Below are positions 12,049 through 23,869 of a DNA stretch of 64,000 nt, one piece after another. Within the stretch, counting starts at the first letter, position 1. The number at the start of each line of letters is the position of its first letter. This stretch comes from Linum tenue (taxonomy: Eukaryota; Streptophyta; Magnoliopsida; Malpighiales; Linaceae), in assembly GCA_946122785.1 (NCBI GenBank), contig CAMGYJ010000009.1, positions 4,308,937 through 4,372,936 of the forward strand, written 5' to 3'. Under the pieces are notes generated by a model, which saw only the letters and a program-made list of their open reading frames with translations, made no database searches and was not told the DNA's origin. The position numbers were made by a program, and so were the translations under genes.

Positions 12049-12668
12049 ATTTTTTTTCTCCTGCTGTTTTTTGTTGTTGTTTTCACTCTATTTCAAAGAT
12101 GTCTTTCTTGGATTATGTCTGGTTCAGAGTAGCCATATCAAAACCAATAACATAACACAGAAAAGCTATCATGGAAATTGATGTAATTTGCTATTGCTCC
12201 TCCTGACAAGCTTTGTGATTGGGGGGAGATTGCTATAGATTCTATGTGCACTTTGCAATTTGACAATGGAAACATATGATCATTTATCTTGTTGTTGTGT
12301 ATACACTAGATATAAGACGACATTATTAACGTTTTCGATCAGTAACTCCACGAGTTACGTGTAACAAAGAACATTAAATATGAACTATGAAGGATATTAC
12401 CCCACAAAGAGGCCCAATTCCATACCATCACCATTCACCACTATCCTTAATCCAAAACCCTTCTTTAATCAATCTCTGATCTGTCTAAAAATTTCCCCAT
12501 CAGAAAGCTACAGACTCCCCAATTGATTATTAGCTTTAAGGTTACTACATATATGTCAGCAGACAAAGACCAAAAACTAATAATACAATATTACTTCTGT
12601 GTCTGCAACTATATACACATACCAAACCAACCCAAAAAAACAAATCAATCAATCAACCATCCATCCAA
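12049..12668. other. Spacer: tRNA terminator and ALMT 3' region
   Basis: The T-rich terminator of tRNA-Cys opens this stretch. The part nearest 12500-12668 probably contains the 3' UTR of the minus-strand ALMT gene. No other feature is visible. Confidence 0.4.
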
Positions 12669-14740
12669 TCAGTCTAATCCATGTGAGGGCAAGTTATTGA
12701 GACAAACATCAACTCTAGGCGTCTCACATTTCACAGTCACCACATCATCATCATCATCACGTTTGTACTCCTTGAAGCCAGCCACCCTCCCTAGCTCCTC
12801 AACTTCCTCCATCACGCTGTCCAGCCTGGCCACCGTCTCCACCAGCAGCGACGCGAACGCCGCGAACGGCAGCGCCTCGCAGAACTCGAGGCTGCACGTC
12901 AGCATCGCGATCTTGCTCAGCTGCGGCCGAAGCACCTTCCTCTCAGCAGCAGATAATTCCTTCTTGCTCCTCGTCTTCTTCCACTCCCTCAGTGTCGATG
13001 TGTCAGTCTTGGCGCTCGACAACAACGACGACGCTCCTCCTCCTCCTCCTCCTGCTCCTGTTGCCGCCGCCTCGCGCTCTTTCTCCTGGCGGGCTTGTGC
13101 TGCAGCCACGGCCAGCATGTTGCTGGCCTGGCTGCAGTTGGAGCCCAGGAAGAGCCTGGGCTGGGACCTGACCGCCTTGTTCAGGTCCTGCAGGGCGTCG
13201 TGGAGGTGGTCCGCGAGCAGCTCTGGGGAGCAGTGTCGTCTGTTTCGGATGCTCGTAGCGAGCTCCATCAGCACCCCGGACACCTCGCTTGCCAGCCGGA
13301 TGCACGGACCCTTGAACAGTGCTCTACAGGATTTTGGCGTCTGTGGCGACGCAGAAAGTAAAATAAAACAAACTATCAGCAAGCAGTATAAGATCCATAA
13401 TTGAATCTCTCTCTCAACAACTCGAGTTATTGGAACCAACTGATTCTCTCTCGACACATGTCGTTTTAATATGCAATCTGCAGCTTTACCTGGATTTCCG
13501 TCTGTAAGCACCCATGGAGTGCTACAACCGTGTAGCTGAAGCGACGAAGAGCCGCTCCAACTTTGACGTACTGCTGCCATGGATACCGACAGTGCCTGGA
13601 ATGCCTAGGCTCCCAACTGGCGTACAATGCCAGAGCCTCGTCGATCGATTTAGAGTCCAAAACTGCCTTGTAACCTTTGTAGATCGGGTCCTCGTCACAT
13701 GACTTGTCCTCCTCGTCACTCTCTTCTTCTCTAACCTCCGTCACAGCTTCATCGCTAAAGTACTCATCGACACAAACTGCACAAAACCAAAATCCATAAA
13801 GTCTGAAACTTTCCGTCGAAAATTCGTTACTTGCACGACCGAAATTTGTCACAGTCACATTAGTACGTTACCTTCGATGGATTTGGCGAGTCCCTGAAGC
13901 TTATTGACGGTGGAGTTGTGGAGATCCTGCCCCGACCAAATGGGGAAGACCAATAGGCTCATGAAGAGGCAGATTCCGCAGCCGATCGCGATGGTGATGA
14001 GTCGCTCGTGAGCGATCTTCATGACGTTGCTGACTCGGAAGCTGGAGACGGTGATGAGATTGAAGGTGAGGAGGAAGATGACGACTCCGTAGTCGTAGTT
14101 CTTCTTCACGTACGGTAAGAACCTCAAGTAAGTAGCCGCCGCCCCTGTTTTTGTTTTTGTTTTGGGGATTTTCAGTACGACAAAAGTAAGTCAATTGAAC
14201 CCGGTGAAGTTAACCAATTGGGGGAAGGGAAAAAAAAAAGAAAAAACTGCATACCAATAACGAAGACCGCACAACCGATGAAGATGGCGCGGCCCACTTG
14301 CCCTGTTTCCTCGGCGACGAACTCGATCAGAAAAGCTAGTGATCCCGCCATGATTGTGCCCAATCCCCTGTTCAGCCCCTTGCACAGCGTCGCCCCTGTT
14401 TCAAAATTCGCGGTAAGAAAAAGAAAAAAAACCGTCGGAGTAATTGTAATTCTGATAGTATTTAGTGAAAAGGTTTTTTCTTTAACGTACCGGCGGTGAA
14501 CTCGAGGACGACGACGACGGTCATGACGGCCCAAATGGCGTTCTGGCCGATACCCTCAAAAAGGGGCTCGAGGAGGTAGAGCATGGAGACTAAAGTGAGT
14601 GCTAGCCCGACTTTCACGGCGTGAATTGCTCGCCGGGGGTCGTCCTTTCCGACTTGCCACATTTTCCGGCATGCCAGCCCCGGAGCCCGCTTGGTCCTCT
14701 CCCACGCCGACCCGCCCTTCTTCCTCCAAGTCTCCATCAT
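12669..14740 (-). CDS. ALMT: Aluminium-activated malate transporter (ALMT family anion channel)
   Basis: Five minus-strand exons (14740-14491, 14395-14255, 14144-13872, 13776-13490, 13340-12669) join in frame to 540 aa. ALMT proteins are membrane channels that release malate and other anions. The N-terminal half holds about six membrane segments, with family blocks [62 protein letters not shown] and [19 protein letters not shown]. The soluble half contains the conserved WEP motif (residues 276-278) and an [20 protein letters not shown] helix. A Gly-rich loop and a five-Asp run occur near the C-terminus. The length is usual for plant ALMTs. Block similarity suggests the Arabidopsis ALMT1/2/7/8-type clade rather than the vacuolar ALMT9 clade, but this needs a tree. 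Plasma membrane is the likely location; substrate is not shown. Confidence 0.93.
13385..13446 (+). repeat. TRIM LTR fragment inside ALMT intron 4
   Basis: This stretch carries 'aagatccataattgaatc', 'caacaactcgagttattgg' and 'aaccaactgatt', which match one LTR of the complete TRIM at 17780-18064 read from its minus strand. It makes up much of the 149-bp intron 4, so either a solo-LTR insertion helped form this intron or the intron accepted one. Confidence 0.7.
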
Positions 14741-14888
14741 TTTTGGTCTCTGTTTCCGGCGAAGCGATTAAAACAGAGGAAAAACAGAGAGACAGGTGGC
14801 GAGAAACGGAGACGAATGATCAGCCACTAAATTGGAGGGGGGGCTTTTCTGGAGGTTTCTGTTGCGCTGCTGGTGCGGGAAGCTGGTA

Positions 14889-14896
14889 TTATATAA
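14889..14896 (-). promoter_or_regulatory. TATA box of ALMT
   Basis: The palindromic TTATATAA sits 149-156 bp upstream of the ALMT start codon and fits a plant TATA element for a leader of roughly 120 nt. Confidence 0.55.
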
Positions 14897-16608
14897 GGGA
14901 GAGGAAAGTGGGAGCTGTTGGGAAGGAAAGGTGCAGTCACATGCAGTTCGCCGCTTTCCCCTGCCTTTTTTTAAATATTTGTAGGTGGGTTTGTTTAGTT
15001 GTTTGATTGTTACTTGTTAGTGAGTAATCATTAAGGGAAGTCAAATGGGAATTGGGGAAAAAAATGGGTGAGGTAGGTGACAGAGTCTGTGCTGTGGCGG
15101 TCGGAGGGCTGTTTGGAGGCTTCCGATCAGTTTCTGTCGCCTCTGTTTTGCGTCTGTCAGTTTGCCGTTGCCAGCTGATTCCTGTACAGAGGCTTAGATC
15201 TGTCATCTCGCTAATCACCACTCAATATGCGCGTATCAATTGTTCAATACCCTCGGTGTTTTAGAATGGCTTCATCCGTCCGAGTTTGATCCAGACCAAA
15301 TCATATCATATTGCTGATTCAAACAATATTTCTCATTCGATTAAATCGTAATTTCACAAGTTCTATTAAAAAACAGTAGAAGATACATTTGAATCAAATT
15401 ACATAAATTTGTTTTTGCCAAACTTTGATCATCATTTTCCCTTTACATTAGCTTCTGGTCCATTCAAGATTGAATCCGATTCATAACCAAATAGCATCAT
15501 GTCCACATCACGAGAGATCGCGACGTAAGTTTTCTAGTTATTATAACTGTCAACCCAACTATAATTTTACATGATTATTCAAGTCATATGCGGTGTGGCT
15601 TGAGCCAGCCACACTAACAAATAGTATGGTCTAGAAGTAATGGAATTTGGATTGATGGGATTAGGATAGTGATGTGGGTCTCAAGGGTTAAAAATCACAT
15701 GATAAGTTGGTCGTGTCAGTGTTCGTTACCACTAAAAGCTTTCTTTAATAAGTTGTTTATGAGGTGTTTAAATAATGGGAATGTATGATCATAGATTCAT
15801 AATTGCCATAATGGGATGTTCAGTAATCTACTCCAGCTATATGGCCAAATTTTGGAGCTTATAACTTGGTAGAACTCAACAATACTAAAAGTGTTTTGAG
15901 CCTATTTTGGAAGGGTGTATAATTGAACTTGAATGAGAAATGGAGGGCAAGTGCATGAATAGACAATATGATGATAAGGACAATTAGCATATGATAACAA
16001 TCCCCATAGATCCATGTTTGTTTAATAGACTACCCCAATAGGATCCCTACAAGTTTAGGGACAGTGCGATCGATCAGCTGATCATTCATTCATTTGTTTA
16101 GGAGATAACAAAACAAACAAGAAGGATTGAAATCACCATGAAAGGGAAAGCCGTGTGGTCAATCGAGTTTGTAAAAACTATAGGAACTTATTGGAAATGG
16201 ACGGCTACAAGTTTAGGAAGAGTGAGAGGGGAAGATTGACTAACGTACTGTAATGGAGAAAGATCAAGTATATGATTGTATTAGGTTTACAGATGGATTT
16301 TAGTTAAGTATATATATATGTATGTAGCTAGCTGGATGTTAATCATGGAGCAATGAGCTTATATACAAGGGGAATGCCAACTTGTGTTCTTTCTCTCTTT
16401 TCATTTTTCTGTTGCTTTTCAGTTCAGGGTGGATATAAACATTTATCGCGCGCATATGTCTGGGAGTAACTCGATAAATTAGAATAAGTTGTTAATTTAT
16501 GTAGTATTAGAGCGTTGAATCAACAGTTCATATATATTTGAATAAATTGTGTACGTGGTAGACGAATACAAATTATATTTAAACTTTGTACTCGAGCAAA
16601 TAAGCTTT
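14897..16608. other. ALMT upstream region and intergenic DNA
   Basis: About 1.7 kb with no gene supported. G-rich purine tracts occur at 15040-15120, then AT-rich DNA. No repeat with recognisable ends was seen. Confidence 0.4.
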
Positions 16609-16617
16609 ATTTTTTAA

Positions 16618-17024
16618 GGTGGCTTCTATCGTACCTCGGGTAGAATTTAGGGTACGACATACTTTTAAGTAGAAAAAACGCTATCTAGACCTCGAATTAA
16701 CCGATTTTTTGGGCATGATACTATACTCTAACCCTTGATGAGTGAACCCTAGGTCTTAGATATTTAAACCATAGAGCCTAACCCCTAAGATTATACATGT
16801 AGTTTGTTGCATATATTTCGATGAATCATGACCGTTGGTTTTCGTTTCTAATTAAATTGATCTTAGTGTGTGAGATTTATAGAATTAAGATCTGGATTTT
16901 AATCTTTGCAAGTTTAGGAACAGTACCAGAGGCCAGACTCCGGTCAATTTAAGATCTTGATATCATTTTATTACTCAAGGTATGTCATTCCTTTGATTTT
17001 ACCCGAGGTACAATAGAACCACCC
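16618..17024. mobile_element. Mutator-like MITE with 9-bp target duplication
   Basis: Terminal inverted repeats about 45 bp long bracket this element. The left end reads GGTGGCTTCTATCGTACCTC; the right end, reverse-complemented, reads GGGTGGTTCTATTGTACCTC. The arms continue with CGGGTA and end in GACATAC. The flanks carry the same nine bases ATTTTTTAA at 16609-16617 and 17025-17033. Nine-bp duplications are the hallmark of Mutator-superfamily insertion. No coding capacity is present, so the copy is non-autonomous. Confidence 0.75.
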
Positions 17025-17052
17025 ATTTTTTAAAGAGGTACGAAAGGAGTTA

Positions 17053-17100
17053 ATATAAGATCCATATTTGAATCTCTTTCAATAATACGAGTTATCAAGA
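17053..17100 (+). repeat. TRIM LTR fragment
   Basis: 'taagatccatatttgaatc', 'tctttcaataatacgagtt' and 'atcaag' match an LTR of the TRIM family (see 17780-18064) in the opposite orientation. This is a degraded piece lying just right of the Mutator-like MITE. Confidence 0.5.
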
Positions 17101-17779
17101 TTTTGGCACATGAAACTTTCTAATCTAAATTTTTATTTTTATCTGACAATGAATAATCAACCTATATGACTTTTCGATTACGTTCCTGTTGATACAATAA
17201 ACCAGCCAATATTTGCATAAATATGTTATACATACTAAACAACCTACAAAGCAAATAACAAAGAAACAATCATGAAAAATAACATTACGATGAGATAGAA
17301 AGTAGGCAACCAAAGGGTAGAGAAAAATATCATGGATGGGCACCGTCACTTTGACATGTATATATTAGATGTTCATGAGAATGGGAGGAGTTCACATTTC
17401 ATATTTTTTCAACCTTTTTTCTGGCCGGCCACCTTTATTTATGTAATAAGTTGCAAGTTTTCTACAACTCAAATAGGCAAAACAACCACCTTCCCATCCA
17501 CCCTTCACCTTCCCATGATCCCATCTCACGAGAGAAATTATGGATGGAGCCAAAAGTAAAAAAAAAAAAAAAAATCCCCTAATGTATATAGGAGTGACCA
17601 ATTTGAAATGCAAATGTTATATGAAAAGTGTAAAGAGATTCGTCGCAAACACATCTATCAGTCGAAACATCATGTAAATTTAAGTTATAAATACTTCACA
17701 TTAATTCTTATTCCTACGATATTTGAATCATTCAGTTTATCTCTTTGATCACATTGCACAACATTTTCAAAGCAGCTAT
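17101..17779. other. AT-rich intergenic DNA
   Basis: No gene or repeat with clear ends. A 16-base A run lies at about 17558-17573. Confidence 0.4.
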
Positions 17780-18064
17780 TGTCAAGAACCAATTGATTCC
17801 AACAACTCGAGTTGTTAGGAGAGGTTCAATCGTGGATCATATACCACACACTAACACGCCCCCCCTCAAACGAAAGCCACTCACAAGGGCTTGAAGTTTG
17901 CACAGGTCCGCATACCATGTGATTAATAAATGGGGGTTACCAGGATCCGAACACGATACATCTCGGTCACATAAGGCTCTGATACCATGTCAATAACCAA
18001 TTAATCCCAATAACTCGAATTGTTGGGAGAGGTTCAATCATGAATCATATACCACACACTGACG
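17780..18064 (-). mobile_element. Complete TRIM (terminal-repeat retrotransposon in miniature)
   Basis: Two direct repeats of about 77 bp (17780-17856 and 17988-18064) flank a 131-bp interior. Read on the minus strand, the 5' LTR ends in TTGACA and is followed at once by TGGTATCAGAGCC, the complement of the initiator tRNA-Met 3' end (primer-binding site). The interior ends with a purine tract TTTGAGGGGGGG just before the 3' LTR, which begins TGTTAG. Each LTR holds a palindrome of the form CAACAACTCGAGTTGTTG. No ORF is present. Related pieces lie at 13385, 17053, 41678 and 43863, so this is a small interspersed family. No clean target duplication is visible. Confidence 0.85.
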
Positions 18065-19300
18065 GCTGATCCATGCATTTCTAATTACCTCTAGTGATAG
18101 TTCTCATAGTGACAAAAAATGGAACTTCATTGAATCTCCATATGTATGTTTTGCATCTTTCAATGGGTATTGAGCATTCCCCATCTTGCATTGCATGCAT
18201 ATGTTGCTTTCGCCGCTTTACTTATTATTATTATGACTTATATGACTTCAAGATTATGACCCAAATAATTAATATCTCACGGATCAAGTGCACATCTTCT
18301 CCACAAAATAAAATTGCTGCTGCATGTTGTTCTCATCAACAGCTGTTGTGAATTGTGATGTTTCTTCCTCTTCTTTAGGGATATTGCGGATGGAATTAGT
18401 GTGCTCGTGTGCATGCTCTATAGTCCCCCCAATGTGAGGCCACAACGATGGCATCTGGCACTCATACAAACCGTCCAAACCCAACACTTTATTAATATTG
18501 TCCACGATTGTCAAAGCGGGTAAAACCCAAGGATTTCGGGTCGGGTGCTGGTTTTACCGTTTTTGAAATTGGTGGATTGGTTATGAATTTTGTTAAATAC
18601 CAACCCTCTTTTCACTCAAGGCACAGCACCCGTAAAGCAATATAGATACCACATATATGAAATATGATTCTTGTTCAATCGAATATACGCTTATAACATG
18701 TAAATAAAATATGTAAGTTAAACTTTGCTAGACACATACCTCATTTGTCAACACAATTAATAAATTTTGAAACCCTCAATCCACTATCTACTCTTCTAAC
18801 CCAATATGAGCCATTGATCAAGTGGGTCTTTCGCATAGACTATAGACCGTCGAATGTCGTCGCGGAGAACCATCCTCCAAAAAGTATGCGGAGAACCTTA
18901 CCAAAATTCAATAGGATGGGTCAGATTTCTCCAAACTCAAGCCAGCGTGTGCACCCATTGAAAACCTTGGTAAAATACCTATTGAGTTTTAGAAGTGAAG
19001 ATCCAACCCATCCAATGAGTATCTATGGATGCATGAACATAGTCTTATATTATTTCTTCTAACACCTACGTCGTAATGTAATCGAGATTTTTCCTATAAA
19101 TATATCTCCATAAAGACTACTATCATCCATATATATGATTCATATGATTAGATTTATATTGTCAGATAGACTAATAACATTCATAAATGATTCATATTGT
19201 TCCTATTATTCGGATTGAACAAAAAACATATTTCAAATGTGTAGGGATTCTCGCTTGAACCCGTCACGTTAGGTACTACTCGTCCTGCACTAGTATGGCT
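18065..19300. other. Intergenic DNA
   Basis: No gene supported. Composition is AT-rich with short unremarkable open frames. Confidence 0.4.
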
Positions 19301-19612
19301 GGACATGGGTATCTACTGCTAACTCGCCCTGCCCCGCCCCATTCGTGACCCATTATATCACAAGTTCTTATAATATATATTCATATTTTTTTATTTTGAT
19401 TTTTCTTCAACTAATTAGACTCGACCTTTCAACTAATTAGACTCAATATCCATTCTATTATCACTAGTTATATTCATAAAGTGTTTTCCCTTCGTTTTAT
19501 CGTAAAAGGTAAAATTTTATGTGTCATGTCTCGTATTATCCCCGACCCTCTTGGTGTGGGGCGAGTATTGAGAAACCCGTCCTCGCCCCCACTCGTTTGC
19601 CATCACTACATA
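19301..19612. repeat. Possible degraded hAT-type MITE
   Basis: The left part has 'tagtatggctggacatggg' and the right part ends 'gtttgccatcacta'. The interior is rich in CGCCC/GGGGCG blocks, like the better preserved element at 23310-23861. The ends are only partly inverted-complementary and no target duplication is seen, so the assignment is tentative. Confidence 0.35.
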
Positions 19613-20181
19613 TGTGTGACATGTGTATTAGTCATTTCCACAACTTGTACTCAAAATAAGCATAACACATATTAGAAACATATTTGTATTATACAAAAAA
19701 AAAAAAAAATTCAAATTAACCAAAAAAAAACTTCTTTCATATAATATGTGAATTCATAATTTTCACAACTTGTATTTTTCCAATTTTCACTATCTCCTCT
19801 CACTTATTTTTCATATCTTCCTAACAATGTCCGATGCACCATAACCTGGTTGCAACCCATTACCCTCGCTAGTGATTGCAGATCAGATCAGGTAGAAATT
19901 TACATCTCTAATTCCCAATACCCATGAACAACATCTCAGGAGAGGGTTTTCTTCCCCCCTTCTCTCATGCCATAATCAAGCATGTTTCTTACTTACATAC
20001 TTCCACAGTTCCACTCATATATAAAGCGCAAATGCCTGTGAAAGTCCTGGGTCAGCATCAAACCATTTTTTTCCCCCTTCCAGATCGAAAGCTTCGATAA
20101 CCTTGTCCGGTTCTCTCTTATTCTCCCCACTAAATGATAATAATAATAATATGGTGACAATATATACTAAATAAATGATCC
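19613..20181. other. MIP1 downstream region
   Basis: Poly(A)-rich and AT-rich DNA. The last 150-200 bp probably represent the 3' UTR of the minus-strand RING gene that ends at 20182. Confidence 0.4.
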
Positions 20182-22989
20182 CTATGAACTTGCTCCAAAC
20201 ACACGAATCCTTTGCTCAATCGTGACGCGGCAGCAAGGACAAGTAGCCCTCCCACCCTTCTTCCCGTAGCCATCACTGCACCCAGAACACATAACCTGGT
20301 GAGCACATGGCAAGAACACCACGGAGACCTCGTCTTTCATGCAGATCATGCATTTTCGATCAGAGCTTCCTCCCCTTTGAGAAGAATCCTCCAGCTTCTC
20401 CAGCTCATGAAGCAGCTTGGCAATGGTTTGTTGTTCTCCCCGAGTGCTGATCTTCTCGGCAGGGGGCTTTCCTAAAGGTAGAGTGTCGTTGGGTTCCACG
20501 GAGGATGATTTCAGGCGCGAGAGTTCCTGCTCGAGTCGTTGGAGGTCGTCCTTGTGGCGCTGGATGTCGATCTCGATCTTGAGACGGAGAGCCTCGAGTT
20601 TCCTTTTGTTGTTGGCCTCTGCAGCTTCCTTGGAGCGTCTCTCCTCCTCCACCTGGGATAAAGCTTGCTCTTTCGCCTTAACTTCCTGACGCCACTTTAC
20701 CTGTAGTAGAGCAAGATATAATTAGTACCGTAGACTGTTTTAAGTCAGGAAGAGCAGCACGAGGTAATCACTGTTGTGCTTCACAAGCAATGTCTGCCCA
20801 GTACAGGGAAACCGTAGAAAGATGAGAGTCTGCAAATAAGGCTGATGACTTAGTGGCAAGAAACCATACACCACTGAACTTTCCTCCAGACAAGAAAAAC
20901 GTTACTGTTGCATCTAAGAAGTAAGCCCTCACAACTAGTGAATCACAATGTTCTCAAAACCAGTCGATAAACAGCCACCATTCACAATTTCTGGATTTGA
21001 ATCACAAGATATTAACCGGCTCTACTTGAACCTGCAAAATGTCCTGCATTTTCTGTAGGAGTTTTAACTGGGCAACTGGGCTTGGTAATACGACACGCCT
21101 CAACAAACGAACTAGTCTCCAGCATATCCACCCTTAAAAATCTAAAAGAAAGCCTCATAAATCAACACCTCATTCACATCACATACCCGCCAACTTCTAC
21201 CTAGTTAAATTCATATCCTAGTTAAATTAGAGTAAATTCAGTATCTGATTTGTCACTTTTATCTAGACAAAAGTACACGCTTGTACAAAATGACCTTATA
21301 TACACTAGGTAGACAGTATTAACAAACCTCAGCATCTTTCTGTGCCTGTTCAACTAAACTCAGACTCCTCTGCAACTCCTTGATCTTCTCTCTCTCGTCA
21401 GCAATCTCACCCTGCAGCTTAGCTTTCTGCTTCTCCCAAGCCAGAAGTCTCTTCAAACACTTCTTCTCCCTCTTTGCAGCTTCCAAACACGTCGTAACAG
21501 ACTCAGAAGCACTTAACTTAGAGGCTTCCATCTCGGCTCTTATCTCTGCATTCTCAGTCTCGAGCCGCCTCACAGCTGCGTTTGCCCTGTCAACTTGACC
21601 ACTGGCCTTCCTCAAGGCATTCTCCATCTCCGACAATCTCTTCATTGTCGAGTCCTCGAGCGTTTGTTTCCCTTTCTTCAACCGTTGGTTCTCCTCCTTC
21701 TCCATCCTCAACATTTTAAGCTCTGTCAAATCATTGGTCAGCTTTCTAGCAGCTTGCATCGCCTTCTGATGTGCCCACTCCTTTCGGTCTTTTACTTGCT
21801 TCTCCAGGTCCTTAATCTGATGAAGCAGAGCCACTATCATATCGTCCTTTTGCTCATCTGCTGTAAGCTCCAAACTCTCATCAAGGTTCAGATCACGAAA
21901 CTTACTCAACACCGAGCTTACTTCATCTTGGCCTTTCAAACTCTTTGACTCCTCCTCACCCTTAACAACTGCAGCATCACCTCCCTTGCCGACTGGGACG
22001 ATGTGTACAGCTGGTAAACCACTTACAGAAGCCTGAGATTGAGGTTGCATTTGAGGCTGCTCGTCTACCTGTTTCGAGCTGGCCCTAAAACCTGCAGCAA
22101 ACATTGTGACATTCCTCTTCAGCAAAGACTTCATTGAAGGTGAAAGATTGAATCTTTTGGGACATTCTATATCTCTCTGCAATGTCATTTCACCACTATA
22201 TGAGAAAAAACCAAATTCCGGCCCTTCCCCTCCTCCTCCACCATTAGGAAACCCCCACCCACCATGAAACCTACAGAGTGCTGGTGCCACCACCCCACTC
22301 TCCAAACTACTCTGCCCAGCACCACCATTGCCATTTTCTGCCAAATTAGGCACGGGAACTTCAATAGTATTGGCTCTACCGACATGAAGCTCACTCATCA
22401 ACAAACACCACATAGCATCGCCTTTACTCAAATGCGGCCTAACTTGCTGCAGCAAACAAATCATACCAGCAAGGGAATACTCTTCCAGTTGCCTCAAATC
22501 ATTGAAAACAGGCTCGGAATCTTCCGAACTCCCATTCCTACTACCATTACTCCCACTCCCCCCACCACCACCACTACCACCAGAGTCGCTATTCAAATAA
22601 GCCAGCGAGTTATGCAATATATTGGTCACTACATCCATCCCACCATAGCAGTGCCCATTTCGCAGAACCGCTTTCAGAGCAGTCTCCTCATCGTAACCCA
22701 TTGTAGAGAGCTGGGAAATGGCCTCCTTGTAAAGAAACTCCAGGTGCTTCAACAGAATCTCCTCCAATTGGTCCTCCGTGCAGTATCCCCACCCATTGTC
22801 GTTGCTCTCGTCATCGTCGGTACTCTGGGTCGGATCTTGAAGACCCAGATGATAAGCCGTCAAGGGTTTCAGACCCGATTCGAGTAAGGACTTGGAGAGC
22901 GAAGATGCGTCGGGCTTCGTCGTCGTCGAAGACGACGATCGAGCTCGGCGGTTGCCTCGAACGTGTTTATCTCTCACAGTGCAACCCAT
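20182..22989 (-). CDS. MIP1: MND1-interacting protein 1-like RING E3 ligase
   Basis: Two minus-strand exons, 22989-21328 and 20700-20182, join in phase 0 to 726 aa. The ATG at 22989 (MGCTVRDKHVRGNRR) is the first in frame and matches the family start. The N-terminal region carries DNGWGYCTEDQLEEILLKHL, GYDEETALKAVLRNGHCYGG and LAGMICLLQQVRPHLSKGDA, all typical of the Arabidopsis MIP1/RF298/RF4 group. A long coiled coil spans about residues 390-650. The C-terminus is a C3HC4-type RING: C671, C674, C686, H688, C692, C695, C708, C711, ending RIRVFGASS. Such proteins are probable E3 ubiquitin ligases; Arabidopsis MIP1 was named for binding the meiotic protein MND1. All eight zinc ligands are present. 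A Gly/Ser-rich stretch (about residue 165) is probably unstructured. Confidence 0.95.
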
Positions 22990-23309
22990 TTTCGTGTATA
23001 TTTTAATTCGATCCGGAAACAATGGCTGATCGGTAAAAAAAAATTCTATGGGATTACGGAAGATGAACAAACGAAATAGAGGAAGCGAGAAAAGGAAAAT
23101 GAGAGAGAAGAAACATAGAGGTACTTACGCAGATTTCGATTGGAATGGGTTCACTGTGAGTGCTGATAATAATTTACAGAAAGGGGGAATGGCGATAAAG
23201 GGAGGAATTTTGGACTTTGGAGAAGACGAACAAAGGTGCGAGTACGATGCTATTGCTGTATCGCTCGTAGCGGGTCCGGCTGCGAATTTGAGGGGAAGTA
23301 GGTTGGGGC

Positions 23310-23861
23310 TAGGGATGGCAATGGGTCGGGTCGGGGAGGATAGTGCATATCCGTTAACTTACTCAAAGTACTTCGGGTTTTACTCATACTCATACCCACA
23401 TGTGAAACGGGTAGAAAATCAAAACCATGTTCATACCCGTTCGGGTTTCGGGTATCCACGGTTATCCATGGATATTAATTTCTCTTCATAACTCTAATCA
23501 ATATGTTAACATTCACACGTATTCTTATATTAAGTAAGAGAAAAAGTACGACAAGAATTCACTAAAATGAAGAAAATTAACTAAAACAACACAATTTCAT
23601 GAAAATGTTATATTTATATGCTAAATACAAAATATATTAGAGAAAAATAATGATTATTTCTAGACAAAATACATATGCATGTGTATAATCGGGCGGGTTC
23701 GGGTCGGATAGTGAGAAATCCATGCCCACGCATTACTCGCAATATTCGGGTTCGGGTTTTACCCGTACCCAATAAATGTCCTTCGGGTTCGGATTTTACC
23801 CTACCCGACTAAGTCGGATTCGGACGGATATCCACGGTTACAGATATTTTTGCCATCCCTA
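23310..23861. mobile_element. hAT-type MITE upstream of MIP1
   Basis: Ends are TAGGGATGGCAA and TTGCCATCCCTA, perfectly inverted. The flanks carry an exact 8-bp duplication, GTTGGGGC, at 23302-23309 and 23862-23869, as expected for hAT insertion. The 552-bp interior has no coding capacity and is full of GGGTCGGGT / CGGGTTCGGGTTTT blocks. It lies about 320 bp upstream of the MIP1 start codon, so it may affect that promoter. Confidence 0.88.
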
Positions 23862-23869
23862 GTTGGGGC

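Noticed and set aside
12523..13404. 293-aa plus-strand open frame over the ALMT last exon
   Set aside because: Antisense shadow: Ser-rich translation of the complement of a real, conserved exon.
15052..15264. Small open frame upstream of ALMT
   Set aside because: No similarity, no context, biased composition; probably chance.
17392..17613. Short open frames on both strands near 17.4 kb
   Set aside because: They run through A/T homopolymers and have no recognisable protein features.
22989..23070. 27-residue N-terminal extension of MIP1
   Set aside because: Begins with TTG and is AT-rich leader; the MGCTVR start at 22989 is conserved in the family.
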